The notes: a model not told the origin generated them from the sequence alone. Numbered from the stretch's first letter, positions 45,624-56,883 are shown. The stretch is 64,000 nucleotides of DNA from Dyella choica (GCF_003977665.1 NZ_RYYV01000020.1:1-64000), one strand, 5' to 3'. Numbers and translations are program-made.

Positions 45624-45833
45624 TCAGTCGCGCAGGACGTAATGTGCGCCGCAGTAAGGACATACGGACTCCCCGCCATCCTCCACGATCGGCAGATACA
45701 CCTTAGGGTGGGAGTTCCACAGGGCCATGCCGGGCATCGGGCACGACAACGGCAGGTCCGAACGCGTCACTTCGTAACGATTTTCGGCATTCGCCGGGAT
45801 GAGCTTCTGGGCTGCGGCGGGCTGACCCGACAT
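45624..45833 (-). CDS. Zinc-ribbon protein (NDUFS6-like)
   Basis: A 69-residue protein with a single zinc ribbon near the C-terminus: one Cys in LSCPMPGMALWNSH, a His in HPKVYLPI, and CPYCGAHYVL. This is the CHCC zinc finger of NDUFS6-type proteins. In bacteria it is often next to branched-chain aminotransferase or envelope genes. The function is not known, and a link to complex I is not established here. ATG 45833 is the start, with a GGAG site. Confidence 0.88.
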   Translation of the reverse strand: MSGQPAAAQKLIPANAENRYEVTRSDLPLSCPMPGMALWNSHPKVYLPIVEDGGESVCPYCGAHYVLRD

Positions 45834-45940
45834 GGGAGGTTGCTCCGGGGTGAGGCTATCAGGCCGCCTATCTTAGCAAGGGACAAGGGGCGAGTAGCGA
45901 GGGCGCGATGCCGCCTCTGTTCACTCGCCCCTCGCCGTGT

Positions 45941-46102
45941 GCTAACAGGCTGTTGAGAAACAGCTTGTTAGCGCAGGCCACGGATGGCCTGGCACGAATC
46001 AAGCACAGCAAGTGCTTGATTCGTGGGCACCGAGTTCGAACATCCGCCGAACTTAAGTGCGTTGAGAACGTGCAGGAAAGCACTGTCTCAACATCCTGCT
46101 AA
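45941..46102. mobile_element. 162-bp MITE-like element with terminal inverted repeats
   Basis: The left end (45941-45958) and the reverse complement of the right end (46086-46102) share CAGG-TGTTGAGA and flanking bases. Inside are three strong dyads: GCTAACA/TGTTAGC with GCTGTT/AACAGC nested (45941-45972), and a 12-bp pair ACGAATCAAGCA/TGCTTGATTCGT (45994-46024). There is no transposase gene. Its ends resemble those of some insertion sequences, but the family cannot be named. Confidence 0.5.
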
Positions 46103-46117
46103 GGGCGCCCTTGAACC

Positions 46118-46705
46118 TTACTGCCCGGCCTTCGGCACCGAACCCTCGGTGGTGATATTGATCTGGATCTCGTCGCTCACTTTCGGCGCATACGCGCCCA
46201 GGCCGAAATCCGAGCGCTTGACCAGACCGGTGGCGTTGAAACCGATCGACGGCTGGCCGGTCATCGGGTGCGTGCCGACGTTGTTGAGCGTGGCATTGAG
46301 CACCACCGGCTTGGTCACGCCATGTACGGTGAGATCGCCGGTCACCTTGTATTTCTTGTTGCCCAGCGACTGCACGCCGGTGCTCTTGAAGGTGATGGTG
46401 GGGTACTTGTCGGCATCGAAGAAATCCGGTTCCTTCAGGTGCTTGTCCAGGGCCGGCACGTGCGTGTCCAGATTGCTCAGCGGCATGGTCACTTCCACCG
46501 AGGCCTTGGCCGGGTCTTTGTCATCGAACACCAGCGTACCGTCGGTAATGCCGATGTCGGCCACCGGATGGGAAAAGCCGAAGTGGCTCCAGCTGAACAG
46601 CACCATGGTATGACCCGGGTCCAGCTTGTAGCTGACCGGGGCGGCCTGGGCCGAGAGCGCCGTGCCGAGCAGTCCGGCCAGCAATACATAGCGAAGATTG
46701 CGCAT
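46118..46705 (-). CDS. YceI-family periplasmic protein
   Basis: A 195-residue lipocalin-fold protein exported to the periplasm. The signal peptide is MRNLRYVLLAGLLGTALSAQ, cleaved after AQA. The fold markers are YKLDPGHTMVLFSWSHFGFS, TMPLSNLDTHVPALDKHLKEPDFFDADKYPTITFKSTG and GDLTVHGVTKPVVLNATLN. The family binds isoprenoids or similar amphiphiles. The ligand here is not known. ATG 46705 follows a GGAG site. It lies just beyond the MITE-like element. Confidence 0.92.
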   Translation of the reverse strand: MRNLRYVLLAGLLGTALSAQAAPVSYKLDPGHTMVLFSWSHFGFSHPVADIGITDGTLVFDDKDPAKASVEVTMPLSNLDTHVPALDKHLKEPDFFDADKYPTITFKSTGVQSLGNKKYKVTGDLTVHGVTKPVVLNATLNNVGTHPMTGQPSIGFNATGLVKRSDFGLGAYAPKVSDEIQINITTEGSVPKAGQ

Positions 46706-46815
46706 GAAAAAAGTCTCCTGCATCGATCAAAAGTGGGTGGAAAAAGGCACTCTCACGTTCAACTACGCCGATCGCCGCTGCAGCACAAGCCAGCGACCAT
46801 CGGTAGGAAAAATCC

Positions 46816-47409
46816 TTACGCGATGAGGCATGCCTCATCGAACGCAAGCCGCGGGCTGCGCGGGAAAAGGTCACGGCTACTGTCGCCGTAGCCGATGTTG
46901 ATCAGGAAATTCGACTTCACGGTGGTGCCGGCGAAGAACGCCTGGTCCACGCCGGCATTGTCGAAACCGGACATCGGGCCGCAGTCCAGGCCCAGCGCAC
47001 GTGCCGCAACGATCACGTAGGCACCCTGCAAAGTGGCATTGCGGAAGGCCGTGGTGTCGATCAGCGGCTGATTGCCGACGAACCAGCTACGGGCATCGGC
47101 GTGCGGAAACAGCTTGGGCAGGTTTTCGTAGAAGGCGTGATCGGTCGCCACGATGGCGGTGACCGGCGCAGCCATGGTCTTGGCGCGGTTGCCATCGGAG
47201 AGAAACGGCTTGAGCTTTTCCTTCGCCGCCGCGGACTTGACGAACACCAGGCGCATGGGCGAGGAATTGGCGCTGGTCGGGCCGAACTTCGCCAGCTCGT
47301 ACAACGCGTGCAACTGCTCGTCGCCCACTTCCTTGGGCAGGAACGCATTGTAGGTACGGGCGGTACGGAACAGCTGATCCAGTGCCGACTCGGCAAGCTT
47401 CTCGCTCAT
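46816..47409 (-). CDS. Nitroreductase family, RutE/HadB-like
   Basis: A 197-residue flavin-dependent oxidoreductase. [44 protein letters not shown] is the family N-terminus with the FMN-contacting run, and [17 protein letters not shown] is the characteristic malonic-semialdehyde reductase (RutE) segment. The true substrate is uncertain since rut genes are not nearby. ATG 47409 is the start, with AAGGA about 8 bases before it. Divergent from the ELM1-family gene. Confidence 0.9.
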   Translation of the reverse strand: MSEKLAESALDQLFRTARTYNAFLPKEVGDEQLHALYELAKFGPTSANSSPMRLVFVKSAAAKEKLKPFLSDGNRAKTMAAPVTAIVATDHAFYENLPKLFPHADARSWFVGNQPLIDTTAFRNATLQGAYVIVAARALGLDCGPMSGFDNAGVDQAFFAGTTVKSNFLINIGYGDSSRDLFPRSPRLAFDEACLIA

Positions 47410-47490
47410 GGGTATCCTTTGGCTCAGAAAACAAAGTCCATAGTCTAAGCGCAACCCGGGCGTACCAGCGGCGAGCGAGGCGAACGTACT

Positions 47491-48504
47491 GTGCACGATC
47501 CGGCGACAATCGGCGCTCCCAACCACGAACCGCTTCACCCCTTAGCGGGGGAATGCTGGGTAATTACCGACCAGGCCGCCGGCAACCAGCGCCAGGCCCT
47601 GGCGCTGGCCGAAAAAATGGGCATGCCGGTGCGGCACCTTGTTCTTTCGCCGCGCGCGCCATGGTCATGGCTGTCACCACGCCTGACCCTCGGCGGCCGA
47701 CTGGCCCTACCCGCCGCGCAGCGGATGGCCTTTGCTCCGCCATGGCCATCCCTCGCCATCGGCTGCGGACGCAGCGCGGCTTTGCTGACGCGGCTATTGC
47801 GACGCCTGACGGAGGGCTACTGCCATACCGCGCAGATTCTCGATCCGCGCATTGACCTCATGCATTGGGACACCGTCATAGCGCCCAAGCATGACGGCCT
47901 TGTCGGCCCCACCGTATTGAACCCGCTGGGATCGCTCAATCCGGTCGACGAGGCCTGGCTTGCGGATGGTCGCGAAGCCAGCCCGGCGCTGGATTATCTG
48001 CCGCGCCCGCGCGTGGGCGTGCTGCTGGGTGGGCCACGCGCAGGCATTCGCATCGACGTCGAATATGCGCAGCGCCTCGTAGAACACCTGCTGGCACGTC
48101 GACAGCGCGAGGGCGGCAGCCTGCTGGTGTTGGCTTCGCGCCGCACGCCTATGGGTGTTGCCGAGCTGCTGCGCAACGCGCTGCGTGGCGTTCCCGGCCT
48201 GCTGTGGACCGGTCCCGACGATGGCAGCAATCCCTATCCCGGCGTACTCGGCTGGGCCGACCGCCTGGTGGTGACGCCGGATTCGGTGAACATGTTGAGC
48301 GAGGCCTGCGCGGTAGGATGCGACGTGCATACCTTCGTTGCGGAAACCTTGCCGCCGAAGCTGGCGCGCTTTCATGGCAGCTTGCGCCAGGCGGGCTTGT
48401 TGTACGATATCGATGAGGATGCGTCGGCACGACAGGTACCGTTGCGCGAGACGGCGTTTATCGCCGAAGCGTTACGCAAGCGCATCCTTGCCCGCCAAAC
48501 ATAG
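47491..48504 (+). CDS. ELM1/GtrOC1-family protein
   Basis: A 337-residue protein of the mitochondrial fission ELM1-like family. Features are [22 protein letters not shown] at the start, [53 protein letters not shown] and the C-terminal [22 protein letters not shown], a nucleotide-sugar-like GT-B site. It is thought to be a glycosyltransferase-like protein, often near LPS genes. It starts with GTG 47491. Some support for an envelope role comes from the neighbouring LPS genes. Confidence 0.85.
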   Translation: MHDPATIGAPNHEPLHPLAGECWVITDQAAGNQRQALALAEKMGMPVRHLVLSPRAPWSWLSPRLTLGGRLALPAAQRMAFAPPWPSLAIGCGRSAALLTRLLRRLTEGYCHTAQILDPRIDLMHWDTVIAPKHDGLVGPTVLNPLGSLNPVDEAWLADGREASPALDYLPRPRVGVLLGGPRAGIRIDVEYAQRLVEHLLARRQREGGSLLVLASRRTPMGVAELLRNALRGVPGLLWTGPDDGSNPYPGVLGWADRLVVTPDSVNMLSEACAVGCDVHTFVAETLPPKLARFHGSLRQAGLLYDIDEDASARQVPLRETAFIAEALRKRILARQT

Positions 48505-48520
48505 TTGCATGGCCTCATGG

Positions 48521-48544
48521 GCTGGGATGACCATCCCAGCCTAT
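48521..48544. repeat. Single REP-like hairpin, copy 8
   Basis: One GCTGGGAT/ATCCCAGC hairpin (48521-48540) with CTAT tail, between the convergent ELM1 and glnE genes. It is a solo unit without the mirrored partner. Confidence 0.75.
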
Positions 48545-48565
48545 GCGGGCATTTGGGCGTTATGC

Positions 48566-51418
48566 CTAGAAATCGAATCCGAGCGCACGCGTTACGACAT
48601 TCACTTCGCCGCATAGCTCGTCCAGCTGAACATCTCTTGGCGCAATGCGCGGGCGTAGATCCAGCGTACAGAACAAAGCCCTGCGCAACAGCTCCGCGTG
48701 CGCACGGGTGAAACAGTTCGCCTGCGCAACATCCAGCACGCCCGCATCGCGACAGACTTCGATCAGTCCGGCATTGGCGGTGGTCGACAGCAGTTGGGGT
48801 GATTGCGAAGCGTGCGCCAGCACCAGGCCTTGCAGGGCAAAATCGATATCGAGCAAGGCACCACGCCCCTGTTTCAGGTCGATCTGCCCGGCATCCGAAC
48901 GATCCCGCTCTGCCCGCCAGCGTTGCCGCATGTTGCTGACTTCCGCCAGCACGGCCGCACGATCGCGCGCCACGGCAAGCGTGCGACGCCGCACTTCAGC
49001 CAGCCCCGCGTTCAAGGCCGCGTCGCCGACAACGGGACGCGCGCGCAGCAAGGCCTGGTGCTCCCATGTCCAGGCGCGGCTTTCCTGATAGGCGACAAAG
49101 GCTTCCAGGCTGCCGATCAGCAGGCCTTTGGAGCCATCCGGTCGCAAGCGCGTATCCACTTCATACAGGCGTCCTGCACGCGTCAGCACCGTCAGCCAGT
49201 TCATCACGCGCTGGGTGAGGCGCTGATACCAGCGCGACCCCTCCAGCGGGCGCGGTCCATCGCTCATGGCCTGCGCGCGCTGGCCATCGAACACGAACAC
49301 CAGGTCGAGGTCGGACGCAAAACCCAATTCTTCTCCGCCAAGGCTGCCATAGCCAAGGATCGAAAAGCCCGAGCCCACGCCTGGCAAACGACCATGCGCG
49401 ACAATCACTTCGCGTTCGGCGAGAGCGGCCACGGCATTGACCACGGACTCTGCCAATGCAGCCAGTCTGCGCGCCGTCGCCACCGCATCCGCGCGCCCAT
49501 CATTGAAAGCCAATCCCAGGCGAAACGCGATGCTCGACTTGAACTCGTTGATGCGTTCCAGTTCCGCTTCTGCTTCGCGCTCGTCCAGCGTGGTGAGCAC
49601 ATGGGCGATCTCAGCGCTGATGTCGGCGCGCTTGAGCGGCAATTGGTCGATGCGCGGATCGAGCACATCGTCCAGCAGCAAGGGTTGCGCGATCACCCGC
49701 TCCGCGAGAAAGGCACTTGCGGCAAACAGCTGTGCCAGGCGCTTGCGTGCCGATGGTTGTTCTTCCAGCAACGCAAGATAGGAAGGACGGCGCGCCACCG
49801 TCTGCACCAGGCGACACAGACGCAGCAGGCACGGTACCGGCGCCGCAGTTTCGCGGGCTGCCGCCAGCAATTGCGGCATCAGGTGATCCAGCTGTTCGCG
49901 TGCCCGCGCGGACATGGCGCGCAGCTGCGAGGCCTGCGACAACTTCAATAGCGCCTCAGCCGCTTCGGCGCCCGGCGCGAAGTCGGAAGCTTCCATCTCA
50001 CCGCCGCCCAGCAACTCATCGCACGCCCTTTGCCACAGGATCGCATCCGCAGCCGGCACGCTGGCTTTGGCGCCGCCTTCAGGCATCAGCACGGCCTCGA
50101 ATTCATTGGCGACAATGTCCCGGTATCTCGCCAGCTCCTCGCCCAGCGGCTCCCAGGCCGGATAATCCATTCCCAATGCAAGCCGCTCGCGGGTCAGCTC
50201 GTCTTCAGGCAAATCGTGCGTCTGTGCGTCGCGCATCATCTGTACGCGATTCTCCAGTCGCCGTAAGAACACATAGGCCTCGCGCAAGGCCTTGGCACGC
50301 GACGCGGGAATATGTCCTCGCGCCTCGCACGCGGTAAGCGCTGGTAACAGGCCACGCACCCGCAAACCCGGTTCGCGGCCGCCGCGAATCAGCTGTACCA
50401 GTTGCACGATGAATTCGATCTCGCGAATGCCGCCCGGGCCCAGTTTGAGGTTGTCGGCCAGGTCCTTGCGCGCCACTTCGGCATCGATCAACGCTTTCAT
50501 CTCGCGTAAACCCGCGAAAGCGGTGTAATCCAGGTACTTGCGATACACAAACGGCCGCAATATTTCCTGCAATTGCTTGCCCCCATTACGGTCACCGGCT
50601 ACTGCGCGTGCCTTGATCCATGCGTAGCGCTCCCAGTCGCGACCTTCGCGCTGGTAGTACTGCTCCATGGCGCTGAATGGCAAAGCCAGCCGGCCGGAAT
50701 TGCCGAACGGACGCAGACGCAGGTCCACGCGTGCGCAGATGCCATCATTGGTGGGCTCATGCAGCAGGCGAACCAGCTGGCGTCCCAGGCGCACGAAGTA
50801 CTCGCTGTTGTCCAGCACACGTGCACCGTCACTCTCGCCGCCCTGCGGATAGGCCAGCACCAGGTCGATATCGGAAGAGAAATTCAGCTCGCTCCCGCCC
50901 AGCTTGCCGAAGCCGACCACCACCAGACGCTGCAGGCTCCCATCTTCTCCGCGCGCGTGGCCATAACGCACGGCCAGCGAACGCTCCGACCAGTCGAGTG
51001 CGGCGCCAAGCAAGGCTTCATACAGAACGCTGGTGGCGGAAAGCGTTTCCGGCAGGTCGTCCAGGCCGTTGACGTCCCGGAACACCAGGCGCAAGGCCTC
51101 GGCGTGCCGAAAGCGCCGTAACGTGGACATGCAGACCGCTTCGTCGGCATCCGGCTTCAGCGAATCTATGCGCGCCGATGCGTCCGCACTGGCTCGCAGC
51201 CGCTCCAGCCCCTGCGGCGCCAACAACTGCGGCTGGCTGCGCCAGGTTTCGAAGGCGAAATCGCTGGCCAGCAAGGTGCGGCGGATGCGCTCGGCCACGC
51301 CCGCGTCGTCGTGCAGGGGCACGCCGGCGGTGCGGCAACGAGCCACGAGCTGGGCATAACGGTCATCGATCAAGGCCCGCAGCGCGGGCGATTCGGTGGG
51401 TACGGGGATGGCAGCCAT
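48566..51418 (-). CDS. glnE: Glutamine synthetase adenylyltransferase/adenylyl-removing enzyme
   Basis: A 950-residue bifunctional enzyme that adds or removes AMP on glutamine synthetase according to the glutamine and PII state. The two nucleotidyltransferase domains are both complete: the N-terminal one has GFGKLGGSELNFSSDIDLVLAYP and the C-terminal one GYGSLGGEELGFASDLDLVFVFD, each with the Gly-Ser and Asp-x-Asp motif. The regulatory four-helix regions follow each domain. ATG 51418 is the start. Length is normal. Confidence 0.97.
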   Translation of the reverse strand: MAAIPVPTESPALRALIDDRYAQLVARCRTAGVPLHDDAGVAERIRRTLLASDFAFETWRSQPQLLAPQGLERLRASADASARIDSLKPDADEAVCMSTLRRFRHAEALRLVFRDVNGLDDLPETLSATSVLYEALLGAALDWSERSLAVRYGHARGEDGSLQRLVVVGFGKLGGSELNFSSDIDLVLAYPQGGESDGARVLDNSEYFVRLGRQLVRLLHEPTNDGICARVDLRLRPFGNSGRLALPFSAMEQYYQREGRDWERYAWIKARAVAGDRNGGKQLQEILRPFVYRKYLDYTAFAGLREMKALIDAEVARKDLADNLKLGPGGIREIEFIVQLVQLIRGGREPGLRVRGLLPALTACEARGHIPASRAKALREAYVFLRRLENRVQMMRDAQTHDLPEDELTRERLALGMDYPAWEPLGEELARYRDIVANEFEAVLMPEGGAKASVPAADAILWQRACDELLGGGEMEASDFAPGAEAAEALLKLSQASQLRAMSARAREQLDHLMPQLLAAARETAAPVPCLLRLCRLVQTVARRPSYLALLEEQPSARKRLAQLFAASAFLAERVIAQPLLLDDVLDPRIDQLPLKRADISAEIAHVLTTLDEREAEAELERINEFKSSIAFRLGLAFNDGRADAVATARRLAALAESVVNAVAALAEREVIVAHGRLPGVGSGFSILGYGSLGGEELGFASDLDLVFVFDGQRAQAMSDGPRPLEGSRWYQRLTQRVMNWLTVLTRAGRLYEVDTRLRPDGSKGLLIGSLEAFVAYQESRAWTWEHQALLRARPVVGDAALNAGLAEVRRRTLAVARDRAAVLAEVSNMRQRWRAERDRSDAGQIDLKQGRGALLDIDFALQGLVLAHASQSPQLLSTTANAGLIEVCRDAGVLDVAQANCFTRAHAELLRRALFCTLDLRPRIAPRDVQLDELCGEVNVVTRALGFDF

Positions 51419-51502
51419 GCCGCCATTATGGGCCTTATCCCTTGCGCGGCAGAACCGTTCGGTGCTGCCCCACGAGATGGCGCCTCTGTCGGGAATAAGC
51501 GC

Positions 51503-52648
<1,146 letters not shown>

Positions 52649-52661
52649 GCTGCGGGAATCC

Positions 52662-53519
52662 TCAATCATTGGCGTTCCATTCGCCGCCGTGCCGCCACTT
52701 CACCAGCCGCTTGATGGCGAGCGTGAAAACAGTAAGCAGCGCAAGCAGCGAAGCCACCGCGAAGGCGGCGGAAAAATTCTCCTGGCTTAGCTGATCCACT
52801 TGCAGCGGCAACGTATTGGTGATTCCGCGCAGGTGTCCGGAGACCACATAGACGGCGCCGAATTCGCCCATCGCCCGCGCGTTGCAGAGCAGAACGCCCT
52901 GCAGCAAAGCCCAGCGAACGCGTGGCAAGGTGACGCGAAAGAAGATCTGCCATCCACTGGCGCCGAGCGTAAGCGCTGCCTCTTCCTGGTCCGAGCCCTG
53001 CGCCTGCATCAGGGGAATCAACTCACGCGCCACATACGGCAGTGTCACCAACACTGTCGCCAACACCAGGCCCGGCAAGGCGAAAATCACCTGCAAGCCA
53101 TGGGCTTCCAGCCAGGACCCCAGCCAGCCATTCTTCCCATAGACCAGGATCAGCATCATGCCGCAGACCACCGGCGAGATCGAAAACGGCAGATCGATCA
53201 ACGCGCCGAGCCATGCCTTGCCGCGAAACTCGAAGTACGCCATCGACCAGGCCGCGGCCAGGCCGAACACCATGTTCAAGGGAACGGCTATCGCTGCCAC
53301 CGTCAACGTCAGCCGCACCGCGCCAAGCGTATCCGGCTCGCGAATGGCATGTAGGTAAAACGCCAAGCCGTGCTGCAAGGCTTCCGCGAATATCGCCAAC
53401 AATGGCAACACCATCAACCATCCCAGCACCACCAGCGCGCCAAGCACCAGCACAACGCGTGCAACATGTGTCGTCCGCGCTGGCTGCCCAATCGACACCA
53501 CGGCAGCAACGGCAGCCAT
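52662..53519 (-). CDS. cysW: Sulfate ABC importer permease
   Basis: A 285-residue inner-membrane permease with six helices. The EAA-loop coupling motif is seen in [33 protein letters not shown], and the conserved [15 protein letters not shown] is CysW-typical. Its ATG overlaps the cysT stop by one base (TGATG), so the two are translated together. CysW pairs with CysT in the membrane. Confidence 0.94.
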   Translation of the reverse strand: MAAVAAVVSIGQPARTTHVARVVLVLGALVVLGWLMVLPLLAIFAEALQHGLAFYLHAIREPDTLGAVRLTLTVAAIAVPLNMVFGLAAAWSMAYFEFRGKAWLGALIDLPFSISPVVCGMMLILVYGKNGWLGSWLEAHGLQVIFALPGLVLATVLVTLPYVARELIPLMQAQGSDQEEAALTLGASGWQIFFRVTLPRVRWALLQGVLLCNARAMGEFGAVYVVSGHLRGITNTLPLQVDQLSQENFSAAFAVASLLALLTVFTLAIKRLVKWRHGGEWNAND

Positions 53520-54352
53520 CAGCGCACCACCGCCCAGCGCCGTGTCCAGCGCTGCAGCCACGCCATCGCTACCAGCAGCAACAGCGACGACGCCAGCATC
53601 ACTGCACCCAGGGCTGCTGCACCGCGATAGTCGTACTGCGAGTCGATCTTCTGCACGATCAGGTACGGCGCGATTTCAGTGCGGAACAGGCGGTTGCCTG
53701 CAATGAAGATCACCGAGCCGTATTCGCCGATCGCTCGCGCCAGCGCCAAGGCGTAGCCCGTCAGCAACGTGGGCAGCAAAAGCGGCAGCAGCACGCGGAA
53801 GAATCGCTGGAAGGAAGTAGCGCCGAGCGTATAGGCGGCTTCCTCCAGGTCGCTCTCCATGCTTTCCAATACCGGTTGCAACGTACGCACCACGAACGGC
53901 AAGCCGACGAACACCATCGCCAGCAACACGCCCACACGCGTATAGGCGACTTCGATGCCGAGCGGCAACAAGCGGCTGCCTAGCCAGCCGTTGGGCGCGT
54001 ACAGCGCAGTCAAGGAAATACCTGCTACGGCCGTCGGCAGGGCAAACGGCAGATCGACCAGCGCGTCAAACTGCCGCCTGAGCGCGAATCGATAGCGGAC
54101 CAGCACCCATGCGACCAGCAAGCCGAGTACCGCATCGATGGTCGCCGCGAGCAGCGCTGCACCAAAACTCAACCTCAACGATGCCAGCACACGGCGTGTA
54201 CCGATCTGTGCCCACCAGCCCTCGGGCCCGAGTTCACATGCAGTCCACAGCAGTGCGGCGAGCGGCAGGAGCACACAGCTGCCCAAGACCAGCAGGGTAT
54301 AGCCGGTGCTGAGGCGAAAACCTGGCAATACAGACCGTGCCATCGCCGTCAT
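53519..54352 (-). CDS. cysT: Sulfate ABC importer permease
   Basis: A 277-residue inner-membrane permease (CysT, also called CysU). It has six helices and the coupling loop LEEAAYTLGATSFQRFFRVLLPLLLPTLLTG, followed by GEYGSVIFIAGN, with ALPTAVAGISLTALYAPNGWLG before it, typical of CysT. It begins at ATG 54352, which overlaps the sbp stop as ATGA. A shorter start at 54343 is possible. Confidence 0.94.
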   Translation of the reverse strand: MTAMARSVLPGFRLSTGYTLLVLGSCVLLPLAALLWTACELGPEGWWAQIGTRRVLASLRLSFGAALLAATIDAVLGLLVAWVLVRYRFALRRQFDALVDLPFALPTAVAGISLTALYAPNGWLGSRLLPLGIEVAYTRVGVLLAMVFVGLPFVVRTLQPVLESMESDLEEAAYTLGATSFQRFFRVLLPLLLPTLLTGYALALARAIGEYGSVIFIAGNRLFRTEIAPYLIVQKIDSQYDYRGAAALGAVMLASSLLLLVAMAWLQRWTRRWAVVR

Positions 54353-55350
54353 TGCGCCTCTTCGAGGATGCTGTCGAACAGGCCACCGTCCGCGAAATAG
54401 CTCGTCTGCACGTTGCGCCAATCGCCAAATTGCTCGCCGATGGTGAAGGTCTTCACCGCGGGAAATTGCGCGGCGTACTTACCGGCGACGGAAGCCAGGC
54501 GGGGGCGGAAGAAATGCCTGGCGGCAATCTCCTGGCCTTGCGGGCTATACAGAAATTGTAGATAGGCCTGCGCAACTCGCGCTGTGCCATGCCTGGCCAC
54601 GATCGCGTCCACCACCGCCACCGGCGGTTCCGCCACAATCGTCGAGGACGGCACTATGATCTCGTAGTTGTCCTTGCCCGATTCCTGCAGTGCCATCAAC
54701 GCCTCGCTCTCCCACGCGATCAGCACGTCGCCTATGCCACGCCGAACGAAAGTATTGGTGGCGCCGCGTGCGCCGGTATCGAGCACCGGCACGTTCTTGT
54801 ACAGCGCCGTAACGAAGGCGCGCGCCTTGTGCGAGTTGCCGCCCGGCTGACGCAAGGCCCAGCCCCAGGCGGCGAGGAAATTCCAGCGCGCGCCGCCGGA
54901 GGTCTTGGGATTGGGTGTGATGACCTGCACGCCGGCACGAATGAGATCCGGCCAATCACGGATCTGCTTCGGATTGCCCTTGCGTACCAGGAACACGACG
55001 GTGGAAGTGTAGGGCGAGCTGTTGTTCGGCAATCGCGCCTGCCAGTCCCTCGCCAATAGACCCTTGTCCGCCAGCACGTCTATGTCGTAGGCCAGGGCCA
55101 GGGTGACCACGTCCGCCTGCAAGCCGTCGAGCACGGCGCGCGCCTGCTTGCCAGAGCCCGCGTTGGAGGTGGTGACCGTTACGTCCTGCCCCGACTGCTG
55201 GGCCCAGTACGCCTTGAAGGCCGTATCCGCGTCCTGGAAATACTCGCGGGTGGGGTCGTAGGAGACATTCAGCAATTTAACGTCCTGAGCAGGAACATTC
55301 CCTGCGCTCAGTGACAGCAGCACTGCCAGAGCCAGCAGTAGACGTCTCAT
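54349..55350 (-). CDS. sbp: Sulfate-binding periplasmic protein
   Basis: A 333-residue ligand-binding protein exported by a signal peptide (MRRLLLALAVLLSLSAGNVP, cleavage near AQD). Family marks are LLNVSYDPTREYFQD and TSNAGSGKQARAVLDGLQADVVTLALAYDID, then PKTSGGARWNFLAAWG and GARGATNTFVRRGIGDVLIAWESEAL. It delivers sulfate to CysTWA. AAGGAGA precedes the ATG at 55350. A GGACGTCT motif lies about 60 bp upstream, shared with the cysJ region. Confidence 0.94.
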   Translation of the reverse strand: MRRLLLALAVLLSLSAGNVPAQDVKLLNVSYDPTREYFQDADTAFKAYWAQQSGQDVTVTTSNAGSGKQARAVLDGLQADVVTLALAYDIDVLADKGLLARDWQARLPNNSSPYTSTVVFLVRKGNPKQIRDWPDLIRAGVQVITPNPKTSGGARWNFLAAWGWALRQPGGNSHKARAFVTALYKNVPVLDTGARGATNTFVRRGIGDVLIAWESEALMALQESGKDNYEIIVPSSTIVAEPPVAVVDAIVARHGTARVAQAYLQFLYSPQGQEIAARHFFRPRLASVAGKYAAQFPAVKTFTIGEQFGDWRNVQTSYFADGGLFDSILEEAQ

Positions 55351-55407
55351 AGCTACCAATCTCCTTCGGGCAGGTTCGCCCATGCTGCACTATAGGTTTG
55401 GAAGGCT

Positions 55408-55415
55408 GGACGTCT
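55408..55415. promoter_or_regulatory. GGACGTCT motif upstream of sbp
   Basis: An 8-base half-site GGACGTCT (AGACGTCC on the minus strand) lies about 60 bp before the sbp start. The same sequence is the first half of the dyad before cysJ at 56884. Confidence 0.4.
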
Positions 55416-55474
55416 GAAAGCACTTGTCGTCCTATCCATATGCCCGCTCGAAAACCGTGTTTTCACCCGAAGGG

Positions 55475-56680
55475 CTACAGGAAAACCTCGGCACGCAATT
55501 CGAAGATGCGTGGATCGACCACCAGACCCCTGCGGTTGCTGAAAGCACGGATGTAGTTGGCTTGCAAACGCAGATGCGAGCCGATGTACCAATTCGCCCC
55601 CGCCGTCCAGTCATGCTCCCTGCCGCCCAGCACCCGTCCATCGTTGAGGTTCAGTTCGCTGTAGCGCAGGGCCAGCTCCAGCGCGCCCCATGCGCGCGCG
55701 GGAATCACGTTGCTGACGTTGCCATCGTGGTATTGACGTGATTCGCCCGTAAGGACCCAACTACCGAAGAGGTAATAGCCGTCCAGGTCATAATGGGGCT
55801 TGGGTAGCTCGAAGCTGGTCTGAGCCCGCAGGTATTCGCCCTGTACCGACCAGGGGCCGTCGATCCACACTTCTTCCAGCCCCAGGCGATTGATGTGGCT
55901 GACGCCGCCGAGCGTGCCGGAGCTGACCAAATTGACTCCCGTAAGCCCCGCCTCTGGAGTCGCCTTGAAGCTGGCCGTAGCAGGTTGTTGCACGCCAAGG
56001 GCGTTGACCAGGCCGTAGGGATGCTCCTCCGAAGCGGCGACGCCCAGGTGCAGCACTGTCGTCGCCTCGTGAATCGGTACCCAGGCAACGCGCGCCGCAA
56101 GCGTATGTCCACGATTCTTGCCGATAAGGCTTTTCCCGTAATAGCCCAGGCTGGCCAGCCAGTGTGCATGCTGGATTGCCCAATCGGCGCCGACGCGGCG
56201 ATTCTCATAGACCGCCTGCGAGGGCAAGGCCAGCTCGATGAAGGTGGTCTGGGTCGAAGTGGTGACGCCTTCAAGACTCACCGGGGTCTTGCTCTGCCCA
56301 AAACGGAGGGCGCCGTAGTCGCTGCCCAACACCGCTTGTGACTGCAAGCGCGCAAAGACATCCTGCCACTGCCTGGACTGGAAATCGTAGTACACGGTGG
56401 CGTCGTAGACGCCCGGCTTTTTCACGTAGAAGCCCAGGTACTTGCGGCGATTGGTATGCGCATCGGTGAACCTGTTTTTGTCATGCGAAAAATCGTTTAC
56501 GTCGTACTGATAGCGCAGCACCAGCCCCAGTTCCGTCCCATCCCCCGTCTTGAAGTGAGTGGGCCACTGGTAAAGCCCGTCATCGTCACCTGCCCTGGCC
56601 TTGGCCGGGGCCAGCACCGCCAGCGAGACCGAAGCGGCCCAAATCAACACGACCAAAGCGGGCCTGGATCGTCGCGGCAT
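55475..56680 (-). CDS. Porin of the OprO/OprP (phosphate-selective) type
   Basis: A 401-residue outer-membrane protein. A signal peptide (LVVLIWAASVSLAVLAPAKA, cleavage near RAGDD) precedes a 16-stranded barrel of alternating strands, for example LGLVLRYQYDVNDFSHDKN, LGFYVKKPGVYDATVYYDF, YGALRFGQSKTPVSLE and LELALRYSELNLNDGR. The last residues RIFELRAEVFL form the typical C-terminal strand, though ending in Leu rather than Phe. It lies within the sulfate cluster, so a role in oxyanion passage, perhaps sulfate, is likely but not proven. A GGAG site precedes ATG 56680. Confidence 0.88.
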   Translation of the reverse strand: MPRRSRPALVVLIWAASVSLAVLAPAKARAGDDDGLYQWPTHFKTGDGTELGLVLRYQYDVNDFSHDKNRFTDAHTNRRKYLGFYVKKPGVYDATVYYDFQSRQWQDVFARLQSQAVLGSDYGALRFGQSKTPVSLEGVTTSTQTTFIELALPSQAVYENRRVGADWAIQHAHWLASLGYYGKSLIGKNRGHTLAARVAWVPIHEATTVLHLGVAASEEHPYGLVNALGVQQPATASFKATPEAGLTGVNLVSSGTLGGVSHINRLGLEEVWIDGPWSVQGEYLRAQTSFELPKPHYDLDGYYLFGSWVLTGESRQYHDGNVSNVIPARAWGALELALRYSELNLNDGRVLGGREHDWTAGANWYIGSHLRLQANYIRAFSNRRGLVVDPRIFELRAEVFL

Positions 56681-56883
56681 GGATAACTCCGGCGCCGCTG
56701 CAGGCGCCTGTGAAAGGTAGGTGAGAAAAAACCCCGTTGGAACGCCTTGAGAGGGGAGGAGCGTCCTGGATCCCATGCTGCCTTCCGCGCTTCCTGCGAA
56801 GGAAAGGAGGGAATGGCATGCGGATATGCCGGCCCATCATTTCTTCACCAAAAAACGAAGTTCTAACATCGTCGCATTCAGAT

